In this document: piece by piece, positions 4,836 to 5,772 of the stretch | Position numbering within the stretch: position 1 is the stretch's first letter | How the letters are laid out: each line of letters begins with the position of its first letter | Assembly: GCA_948946035.1 (NCBI GenBank) | Contig: CARBKU010000091.1 | Coordinates: forward strand, 1-5,772 | Direction of reading: 5' to 3' | Source of the DNA: an uncultured Clostridia bacterium | Lineage (GTDB): Bacteria; Bacillota; Clostridia; TANB77; CAG-508 | DNA length: 5,772 nt | Program-made: the position numbers and the translations under genes | The notes under the pieces: generated by a model | What the model was told of the DNA's origin: nothing | The model's database searches: none | The model's input: only the letters and a program-made list of their open reading frames with translations

Positions 4836-5772
4836 ATGAGTTATGCTATTATAAGAAATGAAAAATATAAAAGAGAAAATTTGAAAGGAATTTATAAACA
4901 CAATGAGAGAAAAAACAAAAACTACTCTAATAAAAATATAGATCAAACAAAATCACATTTGAATTATAGTCTAAAAGAAGCGACTATGTCCTATGACAAA
5001 TTATTTGATAAGATAAAAGAATCATATCATTTAAAAGGTCAAATTAAAACAGTAAGCAATATAGCTTGTGAATATATCATAACTTCTGATAGAGAATTTT
5101 TTCAAGAAATTGGCACAGAAGAAACAAAAAGATATTTTCAAGAAGCATATAATTTTATTTGTAGTTATAAAAATTTAGAGGAAAAATATATCATGTCTGC
5201 TAATGTACACCTAGATGAAGAAACACCACACATGCACCTTGTCTTTATTCCAGTAGTACATACAAAAGATAAAAACAGCAATAATATTGACAAAGTTGCT
5301 TGTAGCGAATTTTGGAAAGGTAAAGATAGTTACAGACAATTACAAGATGCCTTTTATACTCACATGATTGAACATGGATTTAAACTAGAACGAGGACAAG
5401 CTAATAATTCTGAACATGTATCTATTCAAACACTAAAGAAATTAACGGGCTTTAACGAAATAGATAATTTCTTAAAAACAGATTTTCCAGTACCTCTTGA
5501 AATAAGAGAAGTTCCAGAGTTAATTAGTTCTAAATATGCACAAAAACAAATTATAGAGCCTTTTAAAGAAGAAAATTTAAAACTTATTGAACAAAATATT
5601 TATCTACGAAGAAATCTGTCAATGATTACAGAACAAGTAAAATTATTAGATGATTGCGAAAAGGAAAATAAAAAACTAATAAAAGAAAATCGTAAATTGA
5701 CCAAAGAAAATAAGAAATTACTAAAAGATATTGATTTATTTGATAAATTATTGTCTACTTTGCAAAATACAG
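4836..5772 (+). CDS. mobV: MobV-family relaxase (Pre/Mob plasmid recombination/mobilization protein), N-terminal 312 aa
   Basis: The frame opens at ATG 4836, after AGGAGG (4821-4826) with 9-base spacing, and runs off the window after 312 codons. MobV relaxases nick oriT, stay bound to the 5' end and pilot the strand into a recipient using another element's conjugation machinery. The N-terminal SYAIIRNEKYK leads to HNERKN, with His22 at the position of the His nucleophile of pMV158 MobM (known). The metal-binding motif HLDEETPHMH is at residues 125-134, and the SEFWKGKDSYRQLQD region (about 161-175) is also typical. From about residue 245 the protein becomes a Lys/Glu-rich coiled coil. This includes three consecutive heptads, KENKKLI, KENRKLT and KENKKLL (276-296), consistent with the leucine-zipper-like C-terminal part of the family. 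Full members are usually 400-500 residues, so about a quarter to a third is missing only because the window ends. All catalytic residues I can check are present, so the protein should be active. Confidence 0.95.
   Translation, partial: MSYAIIRNEKYKRENLKGIYKHNERKNKNYSNKNIDQTKSHLNYSLKEATMSYDKLFDKIKESYHLKGQIKTVSNIACEYIITSDREFFQEIGTEETKRYFQEAYNFICSYKNLEEKYIMSANVHLDEETPHMHLVFIPVVHTKDKNSNNIDKVACSEFWKGKDSYRQLQDAFYTHMIEHGFKLERGQANNSEHVSIQTLKKLTGFNEIDNFLKTDFPVPLEIREVPELISSKYAQKQIIEPFKEENLKLIEQNIYLRRNLSMITEQVKLLDDCEKENKKLIKENRKLTKENKKLLKDIDLFDKLLSTLQNT

Larger units (their letters stand above)
3917..5772 (+). mobile_element. Integrated mobilizable element with plasmid RepL and MobV modules (left end; right end outside window)
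   Basis: From the cotJC break rightwards the content is plasmid-like: a RepL initiator, a structured intergenic region, an oriT and a MobV relaxase, all on the plus strand. The left boundary is set from where CotJC similarity ends, so it is uncertain by tens of bases. The first stretch (3917-4047) is A+T rich without a gene on either strand apart from the spurious 5' extension of the cotJC frame. Small rolling-circle-type plasmids and integrative mobilizable elements of Firmicutes carry this Rep/Mob pair (known). Integration rather than a free plasmid is inferred from the linkage to valS and the epimerase gene on one contig. No transposase or integrase is visible. Confidence 0.65.

Overview
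The window looks like chromosome of a low-GC, spore-forming Firmicute (class Clostridia, inferred). Base composition is very A+T rich, codon choice favours AGA, ATA and TTA, ribosome binding sites are strong GGAGG types, and a CotJC-type spore manganese catalase sequence is present. TGG, not TGA, encodes tryptophan, so the standard bacterial code applies. I cannot name the species.

The left part (1-3577) is ordinary chromosome. It holds the 3' end of an aldose 1-epimerase-family gene, a complete valyl-tRNA synthetase gene (valS) with its terminator, and a convergent small gene on the minus strand encoding an unrecognised 91-residue protein. A second terminator separates that small gene from the cotJC-like sequence upstream of it on the same strand.

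At 3578-3961 lies only the C-terminal part of a CotJC/manganese-catalase-like protein. Family similarity stops abruptly near 3910, and the remaining codons up to the apparent ATG at 3961 are unlike the family and have no ribosome binding site. A short inverted repeat around a two-base centre sits exactly at that break. From there to the right edge the sequence is plasmid-like. It carries a RepL-family replication initiator with a structured, attenuator-like leader, a hairpin-rich intergenic region, a well-formed MobV-type origin of transfer with three overlapping hairpins, and the start of a MobV (Pre/Mob) relaxase that runs off the window.

The simplest reading is that a mobilizable element with RepL and MobV modules is inserted in a sporulation gene. 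RepL would let the excised circle replicate, and MobV would nick the adjacent oriT for conjugative mobilization with help from another element. The recombinase and the missing 5' half of cotJC would be expected beyond the right edge. If both are there in the right orientation, this could be a skin-like element whose excision restores a spore gene. That is the main hypothesis worth testing here.
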